DNA from: Actinopolyspora xinjiangensis
GTDB lineage: Bacteria > Actinomycetota > Actinomycetes > Mycobacteriales > Pseudonocardiaceae
Reading direction: 5' to 3'
Length of the DNA stretch: 64,000 nt
Assembly: GCF_900104475.1 (NCBI RefSeq)
Contig: NZ_FNJR01000006.1
Coordinates: forward strand, 215,623 to 279,622
Of this stretch, positions 26,901 to 36,010 are shown one piece after another. Position 1 is the first letter of the stretch. Every line of letters begins with the position of its first letter. The position numbers and the translations under genes are program-made. The notes beneath the pieces were generated by a model, which had not been told where the DNA came from, ran no database searches, and saw only the letters and a program-made list of their open reading frames with translations.

Positions 26901-27803
26901 TCAGAACAGGCGCAGCGTCTCCTCCGCCGCCGCGCGGGCACGCACGGCGAAACTCCGACCGAACAGCACGCCGTGCACCAGCAGTGGGAACAACTGGTGC
27001 AGGCCTACCCGCTCCCGCCATCCCGCCGCCAGCGGCCACTCCTCCTCGTAGGCCGCCAGCACTCGTTCCAGGTGCGGACAGCCGAACAGCCGCAGCATCG
27101 CGAGGTCGGTCTCGCGGTGACCACCGTGGGCGGCCGGATCGATCACCCACACGTGCGGTTCCGCGTCCCCCGGCGCGCGTCCCCAGTGCACGTTCCCGCT
27201 CCACAGGTCGCCGTGCAGCCGGGCGGGTGGTTCGTCGGCACCGGGAAGTTCGCCGAGCCTCTCGCAGACCGCGGTTATCGGTTCCGCTTCCGAGGTCCGC
27301 AGTGTTCCGGAGTCCACCAGCCGCCGGACGTAGGGCTCCACGCGCAGCGTGCCGTAGAAGGTGGGCCAGTCCGCCGCGGGTTCGTCGCGCATCGGAGCGA
27401 GCCCGATCCACGCGTGCCGGGGCCCGCCCGGGGGCGGGCAGCCGTGCGCGGGAGCGCCGGCGGCGTGCGTGCGCGCGAGGGCGCGTCCGAACTCCTCGGC
27501 CGCCTCCGGGGTCGGGGAGACCTCGGCCACGTGCTCGGTGACCAGCCACCGTTCGTCGTCGCCGTACACCCGGGGGACCCGCACCGCGCCCGGCTCGGCC
27601 AGCCAGTGCAGCGACGCGGCCTCCGCGCGCAGGGCCCCCGGCATGTCCGCCGGGGCGGCCTTGACGAACACGCTGCGACCGTCGGAGAGCGGGACCTCGT
27701 AGGCCGTCGAGGCGTCGCCGCCACCCAGGCGGCGCGGCGTCGCCGCCGAGGCCCCGGTGAACTCCGCGACGGCTTCCGCCAGACCGGCGGGTGACCGACT
27801 CAT
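26901..27803 (-). CDS. fructosamine/ketosamine-3-kinase-like protein
   Basis: A 300-residue member of the APH/fructosamine kinase superfamily. It shows the nucleotide-site lysine in SVFVKAAP, the catalytic loop ARLHGDLWSGNVHW and VIDPAAHGGHRETDLAML. Such kinases phosphorylate sugar-modified amino groups so that glycation can be reversed; substrate here is inferred only from the family. ATG 27803 has GAGGAGG eight bases upstream. It is 56 bp downstream of ptpA on the same strand and probably co-transcribed. Confidence 0.88.
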   Translation of the reverse strand: MSRSPAGLAEAVAEFTGASAATPRRLGGGDASTAYEVPLSDGRSVFVKAAPADMPGALRAEAASLHWLAEPGAVRVPRVYGDDERWLVTEHVAEVSPTPEAAEEFGRALARTHAAGAPAHGCPPPGGPRHAWIGLAPMRDEPAADWPTFYGTLRVEPYVRRLVDSGTLRTSEAEPITAVCERLGELPGADEPPARLHGDLWSGNVHWGRAPGDAEPHVWVIDPAAHGGHRETDLAMLRLFGCPHLERVLAAYEEEWPLAAGWRERVGLHQLFPLLVHGVLFGRSFAVRARAAAEETLRLF

Positions 27804-27859
27804 GGCGTTTCCTCCTCGGTGCGCTGGGACGTCATCGCGTTCGCTCGGCGAGCGAGAGT

Positions 27860-28384
27860 TCAGGACACCGTCTCGGAGGAGCTCGTGGAACGCTGCTCCC
27901 CCAGCCCGGCCCTCACCCAGTCGAGGAGTCCGGGCATCGCCGCCTCGATCATCTCCAGCACCCCGTCGAAACCGCGTTCGCCGCCGAAGTAGGGGTCCGG
28001 CACCTCGGCCCACTCGTCCGACTTCGGGTCGAAGGAGCGCAGCAGCCGGGCGCGGTCGGGATTGTTGATCGCGTCGCGGATCACGCGTAGGTGCCCCGCG
28101 TCCATGGCCAGCAGCAGGTCCGCGTCGAGGTGGTACTCGTCGAGCTGGGCGGCGGTGTGCTCGGTCGGGTAACCGTGGTCGGCCAGCACCGCGCTGGTGC
28201 GCGGATCCGCGGACTCGCCCACGTGCCAGGGACCGGTCCCGGCGCTGGAGACCTCGACTCGGTCGGCCAGGCCCGCGCGTCTCAGGTGTTCACCGAACAC
28301 CAGCGCGGCCATGGGGGATCGGCAGATGTTGCCGGTGCAGACGAACGACACGTGGAAGGGCTTGGTGGTGGAATCGAATGTCAC
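27860..28384 (-). CDS. ptpA: low-molecular-weight protein tyrosine phosphatase
   Basis: A 174-residue protein with the P-loop C16-T-G-N-I-C21-R-S at the N-terminus and the general-acid region VPDPYFGG near the C-terminus. It dephosphorylates tyrosine residues of proteins. GTG 28384 is used, with a GGGGAC site close upstream. The position matches M. tuberculosis ptpA (Rv2234), but no ptkA-like kinase/HAD gene is present beside it here; the partner is a fructosamine-kinase-like gene instead. Confidence 0.92.
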   Translation of the reverse strand: MTFDSTTKPFHVSFVCTGNICRSPMAALVFGEHLRRAGLADRVEVSSAGTGPWHVGESADPRTSAVLADHGYPTEHTAAQLDEYHLDADLLLAMDAGHLRVIRDAINNPDRARLLRSFDPKSDEWAEVPDPYFGGERGFDGVLEMIEAAMPGLLDWVRAGLGEQRSTSSSETVS

Positions 28385-28537
28385 GTCCCCAGTGTCCCGC
28401 CGGGCGACCTCGCTCCGGCGCCGGGTTCCGGCCCCGCCGTGACGCTGCGCGGCACCTTCGCCACACGCCCGTGGCGTTCTCGGTGGCGAACCGCCGCCTG
28501 TCCGACGCGGCCCTCCCCGGTAGCTAGACTGCCGGAG

Positions 28538-29671
28538 ATGACTCGCCGGGACGACAGGGAGATGTTGCGCCACCACGGTGATGTGGACGCCGCTGGCGAG
28601 CTGCTCGACTTCGCCGTCAACGTCCGGTTGCGGCGTCCTCCGGAGTGGTTACGCGATCGGCTGGTCGCCGCGTTGGACAGGCTCGGCGGTTATCCCTCGG
28701 CCGAGGACGATCTCGCCGCGCGCCGTGCCGTCGCCGAGCGGCACGACCGTCCTGCCGAGGAAGTGCTGTCCCTGGCCGGAGCGGCGGAGGGTTTCGCGTT
28801 GCTGCCCGCGTTGCGGCCGAGGCTGGCCGCCGTGGTGCACCCCTCCTTCACCGAGCCCGAGCTGGCGCTGCGTGAGGGCGGCGTCGAGGTCACCCGGGTG
28901 CTGCTGGACCCCGCCGAGGGGTACCGGCTGCGCCCGGAAGCCGTGCCCGAGGCGGCCGATCTGGTAGTGCTGGGCAACCCCACGAACCCGACCTCGGTGT
29001 TGCACCCCGCCGAGACCGTCCGGTCGCTGGCCCGCCCCGGACGGGTGCTGGTCGTCGACGAGGCGTTCGCCGACGCGGTGGCCGAGGAGCCCGAATCGCT
29101 GGCTTCCGAGCGGATTCCCGGCCTGCTCGTGCTGCGCTCGTTGACCAAGATGTGGGGGTTGCCCGGCCTGCGGGTGGGGTACGCGCTGGGCGAGCCGGAG
29201 CTGCTGCGCCGGTTGACCCACGGTCGCCCCCACTGGCCGGTGGGCACACTCGGTCTGGAGGCGTTGCGCGCGTGCTGCGAACCCGCGGCCGTCGCCGAGT
29301 CGCGCGATGCGGCCCGGGAGATCGCGGGTCACCGCGACGAACTCGCCGCCGAGCTCGGCGGGATACCGGGCGTGACGGTCTCGCTGCCCGCGGCCGCACC
29401 CTTCCTGCTGCTGCGGGTGCCGGACGGGCCCTCGGTGCGCGAAGGGCTCCGGAGGCGCGGCATCGCGGTGCGCCGGGCCGACACCTTCCCCGGCCTCGAC
29501 GAGAACCACGTCCGGGTGGCTGTCCGGGGGAGTTCGGAGAACTCCGGTCTGGTCTCGGCCTTGCGGGAGGTCCTCGCGGAGCTCGGTGGTCTCCCGGAGA
29601 CGGTTCCCCGTCACGAGCCGATCGTTCCCGGCACCGAGAATCGACAGACGACAGGGGAAGCGAGTCGATGA
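28538..29671 (+). CDS. cobC: PLP-dependent aminotransferase, threonine-phosphate decarboxylase-like (CobC)
   Basis: A 377-residue class I/II aminotransferase with the N-terminal LRHHGD signature of the CobC branch, the VLGNPTNPTS Asn-Pro motif, and the PLP lysine in RSLTKMWGLPGLRVGYA. It probably makes aminopropanol phosphate from threonine phosphate for the cobalamin lower loop, in line with cbiB nearby; a histidinol-phosphate aminotransferase is the alternative. ATG 28538 is used; ATG 28562 is also possible. Its stop overlaps the NIF3 start (ATGA). Confidence 0.82.
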   Translation: MTRRDDREMLRHHGDVDAAGELLDFAVNVRLRRPPEWLRDRLVAALDRLGGYPSAEDDLAARRAVAERHDRPAEEVLSLAGAAEGFALLPALRPRLAAVVHPSFTEPELALREGGVEVTRVLLDPAEGYRLRPEAVPEAADLVVLGNPTNPTSVLHPAETVRSLARPGRVLVVDEAFADAVAEEPESLASERIPGLLVLRSLTKMWGLPGLRVGYALGEPELLRRLTHGRPHWPVGTLGLEALRACCEPAAVAESRDAAREIAGHRDELAAELGGIPGVTVSLPAAAPFLLLRVPDGPSVREGLRRRGIAVRRADTFPGLDENHVRVAVRGSSENSGLVSALREVLAELGGLPETVPRHEPIVPGTENRQTTGEASR

Positions 29672-30528
29672 CCACACGCATCAGGGACGTGCTCGACGTG
29701 CTCGAGACCGCTTACCCGCCGAGTTTCGCCGAATCGTGGGACGCGGTCGGGTTGGTCTGCGGCGATCCGGAAGCCACGGTGCGGCGTGTGCTGTGCTGCG
29801 TGGATCCGGTCGAGGAAACCGTGGAGGCCGCCGTCGAGCAGGGTGCGCAGCTGCTCGTCTCGCACCATCCCCTGCTGCTTCGCGGGGTGAACGCGCTGCC
29901 CGCCGACGATCCCAAGGGGCGGCTGCTGCACCGGCTGATCCGCTCCGGGGTCGGGTTGTACTGCGCCCACACCAACGCCGACACCGCCAACCCGGGTGTC
30001 TCCGACGCGCTCGCCGCGCGGCTCGGGCTCACCGTCACCGGCCCGCTCAGCCCGCACCGGGAGGGGGCGGACACCGGGCTGGGCAGGATCGGAACCCTCC
30101 CGGAACCGGAGCCCTTCGAGGAGTTCGTGCGGCGGGTCGCCGAAGCGCTGCCCACGACCTCGTGGGGAGCCCGAGGGGCCGGGAGCCCCCGGCGGCTCGT
30201 CGAACGGGTCGCGGTCTGCGGCGGTTCCGGAGACTCGCACCTGGAGACGGCCACCGCGGCTGGGGTGGACGCCTACGTCACCGCGGACCTGCGACACCAC
30301 CCGGCCGCCGAGCACCTGGCCCGTGCCGACGTTCCGGGGGTGAGCGTTCCCAACCTGGTCGACGTCGCGCACTGGGCCAGCGAGTGGCCCTGGTGCGAGC
30401 AGGCCGCCGATATCCTCGGCGGGGCGTTGCCCGATACTGTCGAAGTCCTCGTCTCCTCGTGCCGCACCGATCCGTGGACGGTGCACGCGCACGGGAGGGC
30501 CACCGAATCTGGGAGGAAGCCCGAGTGA
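29668..30528 (+). CDS. NIF3/YbgI-like dinuclear metal-centre protein
   Basis: A 286-residue NIF3 protein. Metal ligands are visible in LLVSHHPLLLRG, CAHTNADTANPG and the C-terminal DVAHWASEWPW region, with an inserted LGRIGTLPEPEPFEEF segment. NIF3 proteins form toroidal hexamers; their activity is disputed (GTP cyclohydrolase-like or hydrolase roles have been proposed). The start overlaps cobC and the end overlaps the zinc-ribbon gene (GTGA), so four genes 28538-32452 form one coupled operon. Confidence 0.9.
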   Translation: MTTRIRDVLDVLETAYPPSFAESWDAVGLVCGDPEATVRRVLCCVDPVEETVEAAVEQGAQLLVSHHPLLLRGVNALPADDPKGRLLHRLIRSGVGLYCAHTNADTANPGVSDALAARLGLTVTGPLSPHREGADTGLGRIGTLPEPEPFEEFVRRVAEALPTTSWGARGAGSPRRLVERVAVCGGSGDSHLETATAAGVDAYVTADLRHHPAAEHLARADVPGVSVPNLVDVAHWASEWPWCEQAADILGGALPDTVEVLVSSCRTDPWTVHAHGRATESGRKPE

Positions 30529-31259
30529 AAGCCGATCCCGCCGCACAACGCAGGTTGCTCGAAGTCGCCAACGTCGATTCCGAGCTCAACCGCATCAACC
30601 ACCGCAGGCGGACGTTGCCGGAACTGGAGCGGATCGGCGCCGCCGAGCGCGAGGTGCGGACCAAACAGGACGCGTTGGTGGCCGCGCGGACCACGCTCGA
30701 CGATCTGCAGAACGAGGTGGACCGGCTGGAGAACGAGGTCGAGCAGGTGCGGTCCAGGCAGCAGCGCGACCGTCAGCTGATGGATTCCACCGAGTCCTCC
30801 AAGCAGCTCGAGGACCTGCAGCACGAGATGAGCACCCTGAGCAGGCGCGAGGCCGCACTGGAGGACGACATGCTGGAGGTCATGGAGCGCCGCGAGGCGC
30901 AGGAGACCGAGGTTTCGCACGCCCAGCGGGCCGTGGACGCGGCGGAGTCCGAACTGGAGGACGCGCGCAACGCCCGCGACGAGGCGCTGGCCGACCTGGA
31001 AAGCGACGAGGCGAAGCGGCTCGCCGAGCGGGAGTCCCTGACGGGCGAGATCCCGCAGCAGCTCCTCGACCTCTACGAACGCATCCGGCAGCAGCGCGGG
31101 GCGGGTGCCGGGTATCTGCAGGGAGGCAGGTGTGGGGCCTGCCGCCTCGAACTGGACCGGGCGGCGCTCGCCTCGGTGCGGGAGGCAGCGGCCGACGACG
31201 TGGTGCGCTGCGAGGAGTGCGGCGCGATCATGGTGCGTACCAAGGAGTCGGGTCTGTGA
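30525..31259 (+). CDS. coiled-coil protein with C-terminal C4 zinc ribbon
   Basis: A 244-residue protein: residues about 15-185 are a long charged coiled-coil hairpin, and the C-terminus holds two Cys pairs (GRCGACRLEL and RCEECGAIM) forming a zinc ribbon. Homologues (for example chlamydial CT398, M. tuberculosis Rv2229c) bind partner proteins; a link to RNA or sigma-54/secretion has been suggested for some. GTG 30525 overlaps the NIF3 stop and GGGAGGAAG lies upstream. Function is unknown, but constant pairing with NIF3 and RNase H suggests nucleic-acid metabolism. Confidence 0.88.
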   Translation: MKADPAAQRRLLEVANVDSELNRINHRRRTLPELERIGAAEREVRTKQDALVAARTTLDDLQNEVDRLENEVEQVRSRQQRDRQLMDSTESSKQLEDLQHEMSTLSRREAALEDDMLEVMERREAQETEVSHAQRAVDAAESELEDARNARDEALADLESDEAKRLAERESLTGEIPQQLLDLYERIRQQRGAGAGYLQGGRCGACRLELDRAALASVREAAADDVVRCEECGAIMVRTKESGL

Positions 31260-32452
31260 GCACGCGAGTGATCGTCGAGGCCGACGGCGGCTCGCGCGGC
31301 AACCCGGGGGCGGCCGGTTTCGGGGCGGTGGTTCGCGACGCCGACACCGGTGCCGTGCTGGCCGAGCGTTCCGGAGGACTGGGGGAGGCGACCAACAACG
31401 TCGCCGAGTACCGGGGCATGATCGCCGGGGTCACGGCCGCCCTGGAGCTCGGCGCGACGGAAGCCGAGATCCGGCTGGACTCCAAACTCGTCGTCGAGCA
31501 GATGTCGGGCAGGTGGCGGGTCAAGCACGAGGCGTTGCAGCCGTTGGCCGCCGAGGCCCGGCGGCTCGTCTCGCGGCTGACCTCGGCGCCGTTCGAGTGG
31601 ATCCCACGCGACCGCAACACCCACGCGGACCGGCTCGCCAACGAGGCGATGGACCGGCAGGCGAACGGCGAGGAGCCGGTGCCGGAACCGGCCGCTTCGA
31701 CGGTTTCCGCCGAGGAGGCCGCGCGGACCGAGCCGGTGGCGCGTTCCTCCGCCGAGGAGGCCGCGTCCGCGAGTTCCACCCCCGGAGGGGCGGCCAGCTG
31801 GAGCGGCGCGGTGGGATCACCGACACGGCTGTTGCTGCTGCGGCACGGGCAGTCTCCGATGTCGGTGGACAAGCGCTACTCGGGGCGAGGGGACGTTCCT
31901 CTCACCGAACTGGGCGAACGGCAGGCCAGGGCGGCGGCCGGGCGGTTGTTGACGATGGACGAGCTCTCGTCCGGGGAAGGGACGGTTCCGGTGCTCTCCT
32001 CCCCGCTGAGCCGCGCGCGCGGTACCGCCGAGGCGGTGGCCAGGGCTGTCGGTGGGCGGTTGGTCTCGCACGACGGACTGATGGAGACCGATTTCGGAGC
32101 CTGGGAAGGGCTGACCTTCACCGAGGCGTCCGAGCGGTACCCGGAGCTGCATCGCAGCTGGCTCGGCGATCCAGCCGTGGCGCCGCCGGAGGGTGAGAGC
32201 ATGAACGCGGTCTTCGAGCGGGTCGACGTGGTGCGGCGGGAGCTGCTGCGGGAGTACGCGGGGCGGACGATCGTGCTCGTCACGCACGTCACCCCGATCA
32301 AGTCGCTGCTGCGCATGGCCCTGGGAGTGGGGCCCGAACTGTTCTATCGGCTGCACCTCGACCTGGCCTCGTTGTCGGTGGCGGAGTTCTACCCCGACGG
32401 CAACGCCTCGGTGAGGTTGGTCAACGACACCTCGCACCTGCGAGGGCTCTGA
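31256..32452 (+). CDS. bifunctional RNase H / acid phosphatase (histidine phosphatase)
   Basis: A 398-residue fusion. Residues 1-135 are a type I RNase HI domain (EADGGSRGNPG, NNVAEYRGMI, LDSKLVV, RNTHADRLAN). An Ala/Glu-rich linker follows (about 140-185). The C-terminal half is a histidine-phosphatase domain (LLLRHGQSPMS, SSPLSRARGTAEAV, METDFGAWEG, VTHVTPIK). The M. tuberculosis homologue Rv2228c has both RNase H and alpha-ribazole phosphatase activity, which would tie it to cobC/cbiB cobalamin steps. GTG 31256 overlaps the upstream stop. Confidence 0.94.
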   Translation: MSTRVIVEADGGSRGNPGAAGFGAVVRDADTGAVLAERSGGLGEATNNVAEYRGMIAGVTAALELGATEAEIRLDSKLVVEQMSGRWRVKHEALQPLAAEARRLVSRLTSAPFEWIPRDRNTHADRLANEAMDRQANGEEPVPEPAASTVSAEEAARTEPVARSSAEEAASASSTPGGAASWSGAVGSPTRLLLLRHGQSPMSVDKRYSGRGDVPLTELGERQARAAAGRLLTMDELSSGEGTVPVLSSPLSRARGTAEAVARAVGGRLVSHDGLMETDFGAWEGLTFTEASERYPELHRSWLGDPAVAPPEGESMNAVFERVDVVRRELLREYAGRTIVLVTHVTPIKSLLRMALGVGPELFYRLHLDLASLSVAEFYPDGNASVRLVNDTSHLRGL

Positions 32453-32607
32453 TCCCCGACCGGTCCCCGCGTCGGACGGAGCCCCGTCACGGGCCCGTGG
32501 CCGGGTGAGCACGCGGCCGGGCGGCGCTCGCGTCCCGGAGGCGTGGTGGGGCGCGGCGATTGGCGAGCGCCGAACCCCACCGCATCCCGCGGTGCTCCCC
32601 GTCGTCC

Positions 32608-33771
32608 TCAGGGAGCGACCTGTTCGCGTGCCAGCAACACGGCACCGTCGAGCTCGGCGTTGCTCAGCGAGCTCGTCACCAGGCGGCAGGCGGAGTGCGG
32701 CAGCGAGGAGTACCGCACCGCCTCCTCCATCGGGTGCCGCAGCACCTGCCCGGCGGCCGCCACCGTGCCGCCGAGCACGACCAGGTCCGGGTTCAGCACG
32801 TTGAGCAGGTAGGCGATCCCCCTTCCCAGACCGGTCCCGGCCCGGCGCACCGCCGCCTCCGCTCCGGCATCGCCGTCCTCGGCCGCCGTCAGCACCTCGT
32901 CGATGTCGCAGTCGGGAGCGAGCTCCGTCGGGGTGCCGGTCTCGGCGGCCTCACGGACCGACTGCAGGATGGCGGGCTGGGAGGCCACGCTCTCCAGGCA
33001 CCCCGCGTTGCCGCAGGCGCACGGCCTGCCGTCGTCCTCGACGCGGCAGTGGCCGATCTCGCCACCGATCCCCGCGGCTCCCGCGAACAGTCGGGAGTCG
33101 AGCACGACACCGGCGCCGATCCCCATGCTGACCATGACCCGGACGAAGTTGTTCACGTCCTCGCCCCAGCCGAAGCGCTGTTCCGCCAACGCGCCCGCGT
33201 GGGCCTCGTTGTAGATCACCGCGGGGACGTCGAACAGCTCCTCGATCCATTCCCGGATCGGCACGTCGTGCCAGTCCAGGTTGGGGGCGAGCAGGCAGCG
33301 CCCGCTGCGGTGATCGACCAGCCCGGACACCGAGACCCCGACGGAGGCGATGCGCTCGGTGGGAACGCCCGCTCGTTCCGCCGCTCGCTCGACCAGCGGT
33401 CCCAGCTGTCGCACGCCGGAGGCGGGGTCCCCGACCGAGCTGGGCACGGACTCCGTGGCCAGCGTCCTGCCGAGGGCGTCCGCGACCGCCACCGAACTGC
33501 GACGCACTCCCAGATGCACTCCCACGTGGGCACGCGCGTCCGGGTTGAAGACCACGAGGTTCGGTCGGCGGCCGCCTATGATGCCTGCCTCGCCGACTCC
33601 GGCGGGGACCAGCAGCCCTTCCTCCAGCAGGGAGTCGATGATCGACGAGACCGAGGGTTTGGTCAGGCCGGTCGTGCGGGCCACCGCCGCGCGTGAGCGC
33701 GCTTGGCCGTCGCTGAACAGCTCGAGCATGTGCTGTCGGTTCATCTGCCGGACCGTCCGGGGGTCGGCCAT
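32608..33771 (-). CDS. ROK family transcriptional repressor
   Basis: A 387-residue protein with an N-terminal winged helix (SRAAVARTTGLTKPSVSSII) and a ROK domain with the zinc motif GHCRV ... CACGNAGCLE. The phosphate-binding motif expected of ROK kinases (DxGGT) is replaced by HLGVRRS, and the catalytic Asp of the usual NDAN segment reads Glu (NEAHAGAL). It is therefore most likely a pure sugar-responsive repressor, not a kinase. It diverges from the MFS sugar transporter with a palindromic operator between them. Confidence 0.9.
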   Translation of the reverse strand: MADPRTVRQMNRQHMLELFSDGQARSRAAVARTTGLTKPSVSSIIDSLLEEGLLVPAGVGEAGIIGGRRPNLVVFNPDARAHVGVHLGVRRSSVAVADALGRTLATESVPSSVGDPASGVRQLGPLVERAAERAGVPTERIASVGVSVSGLVDHRSGRCLLAPNLDWHDVPIREWIEELFDVPAVIYNEAHAGALAEQRFGWGEDVNNFVRVMVSMGIGAGVVLDSRLFAGAAGIGGEIGHCRVEDDGRPCACGNAGCLESVASQPAILQSVREAAETGTPTELAPDCDIDEVLTAAEDGDAGAEAAVRRAGTGLGRGIAYLLNVLNPDLVVLGGTVAAAGQVLRHPMEEAVRYSSLPHSACRLVTSSLSNAELDGAVLLAREQVAP

Positions 33772-33876
33772 GCTGCGAAAACCTCCTTGCGCGGCCCCCG
33801 CACAACCGGTGTCGGGCGCCAGTGTCGCTACTTCGAGTAACCGACACGAAACATGAAACTTCGTTCAGTCGCTGTC

Positions 33877-33908
33877 TTGACACACGTTAGTAAGGATATG
33901 ATCCTTAC
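33877..33908 (+). promoter_or_regulatory. promoter and palindromic operator of the MFS sugar transporter
   Basis: TTGACA (33877-33882) is followed by a perfect inverted repeat GTAAGGAT-ATG-ATCCTTAC (33890-33908) that overlaps TATGAT (33897-33902). The 14-base spacer between hexamers is short. The palindrome is the natural target for the divergently encoded ROK repressor; binding would cover the -10 region. Confidence 0.65.
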
Positions 33909-33954
33909 CAACCATTGCTGGGTCACACTTCCCCATTAATGCAATGGAGCATAG

Positions 33955-35391
33955 ATGTCCTTCCATTCCAACACCGGCACCTCGGGTGCCGGATCTCACG
34001 CCCGTCCGCTGCGAACGGCGCACTTCGCCTCGGTCGCGGCGCTCGGCGGTTTCCTCTTCGGGTACGACACCGCCGTGATCAACGGGGGTGTCACCGCGAT
34101 CCGCGAGACCTTCGGAGTCGGTGCCGTCGTGACCGGGTTGGCCGTCGCGATGGCCCTGATCGGATCGGCGGTCGGGGCCTGGTACGCCGGAACGCTCGCC
34201 GACCGGTACGGCCGGCTGGTGACGATGCGCACGGCCGCCGTGCTGTTCCTGCTGAGCGCGATCGGGTCGGCGCTGCCGTTCACCGTCTGGGACTTCACCC
34301 TCTGGCGGCTCCTCGGTGGTGTCGCGGTCGGCATGGCCTCGGTGATCGCGCCCGCCTACATCGCCGAGATCGCTCCGGCCAGGAACCGGGGAAGGCTCGG
34401 CACGCTGCAACAGCTGGCCATCGTGCTGGGAATCGCGATCTCCCAGGTCGTCAACTGGGGCATCGCTGGCATGGCGGGAGGTGCCGCCGACCCGCTGCTG
34501 GGGCTCGACGCGTGGCAGTGGATGCTGGCTGTGGAAGCCGTTCCCGCCGTCCTCTACGGCGTGCTGGCCTTCACGATCCCCGAGTCGCCGCGCTACCTGG
34601 TCATGCGCGGCCAGCTGAGCCGGGCCCACCAGGTTCTGAGCACCACCGAGGAGGGTGAGCTCGACGAGCGGCTCGACGAGATCCGGGAGTCCGTGGCCAA
34701 CGACCACCGGCCCCGCGTGCGCGACCTCCGCAGGGTGGGAACCGGCCTGTTCCCGATCGTCTGGATCGGCATCGTCCTGTCGGCGTTACAGCAGTTCGGC
34801 GGGATCAACGTCATCTTCTACTACTCGTCGGCGCTGTGGCAGTCGGTCGGGATCGACGAGTCGAGCTCGTTGCTGCTGAGCCTGTCCACGCAGTTCTTCA
34901 ACATCCTGGGCACCGTCATAGCCCTGCTGCTGCTGGACAGGGTCGGACGACGCCCGCTGCTGCTGACCGGCTCCGTGGGCATGACCATCATGCTGGGGTT
35001 GGCCACGTACGCGTTCAGCCACGCGAACACCGTGGACGGCGAACCGAACCTGGCCAACCCGTACGGCCCCATGGCGCTGGTAGCCGCGCACGTCTTCGTG
35101 TTCTTCTTCGCCATCTCGTGGGGTCCGGTCGTGTGGGTGCTGCTGGGCGAGATGTTCCCGAACCGATTCCGCGCCCCGGCCCTGGCGGTGGCCGCCGCGG
35201 CCCAGTGGCTGGCGAATTTCCTCATCACCGCCACGTTCCCGCCGCTGTCCGAGATCAGTCTGTCGATGACCTACCTCGGCTACACCGTGTTCGCGGCAGT
35301 GTCGGTGTGGTTCGTGCTCAAGTGGGTGCCCGAGACCAAGGGGCGGACGCTGGAGGACATGGACCGCGCCACCATGGCGCCGACGGGCTGA
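33955..35391 (+). CDS. MFS sugar/H+ symporter (sugar porter family)
   Basis: A 478-residue protein with 12 hydrophobic segments and the sugar-porter signatures GGFLFGYDTAVING, DRYGRL, a PESPRYL motif after helix 6, QQFGGINVIFYYS in helix 7, DRVGRRPLLL and the C-terminal VPETKGRTLEDM. It imports a hexose or pentose using the proton gradient; the sugar is unknown. ATG 33955 has ATGGAGC upstream. Expression is probably controlled by the ROK repressor encoded divergently. A GC-rich terminator follows. Confidence 0.92.
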   Translation: MSFHSNTGTSGAGSHARPLRTAHFASVAALGGFLFGYDTAVINGGVTAIRETFGVGAVVTGLAVAMALIGSAVGAWYAGTLADRYGRLVTMRTAAVLFLLSAIGSALPFTVWDFTLWRLLGGVAVGMASVIAPAYIAEIAPARNRGRLGTLQQLAIVLGIAISQVVNWGIAGMAGGAADPLLGLDAWQWMLAVEAVPAVLYGVLAFTIPESPRYLVMRGQLSRAHQVLSTTEEGELDERLDEIRESVANDHRPRVRDLRRVGTGLFPIVWIGIVLSALQQFGGINVIFYYSSALWQSVGIDESSSLLLSLSTQFFNILGTVIALLLLDRVGRRPLLLTGSVGMTIMLGLATYAFSHANTVDGEPNLANPYGPMALVAAHVFVFFFAISWGPVVWVLLGEMFPNRFRAPALAVAAAAQWLANFLITATFPPLSEISLSMTYLGYTVFAAVSVWFVLKWVPETKGRTLEDMDRATMAPTG

Positions 35392-35411
35392 CGAGGTCCT
35401 CCGGTCGGGTG

Positions 35412-35452
35412 CCGGGGCGGCGTCCGCTCCGTGGTGGGAGGCGCCGCCCCGG
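35412..35452 (+). terminator. terminator after the MFS transporter gene
   Basis: CCGGGGCGGCG (35412-35422) pairs perfectly with CGCCGCCCCGG (35442-35452), loop 19 bases, 20 bases after the stop codon and 40 bases before rnpB. Confidence 0.6.
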
Positions 35453-35492
35453 TTGGCGCTCCGACCGGGAAACCTCGGTAGACTGAAGAGAG

Positions 35493-35894
<402 letters not shown>

Positions 35895-36010
35895 CCCTCC
35901 AACCTTCCGGTGAGCTGCCCCGCCCCGTCGGCCGATGGTGCGACAACCCCCGTCGCATAACGATCACACGACCTCACGCGATCTAACCTCGCCGGGAAAA
36001 CGGGGAGGTT

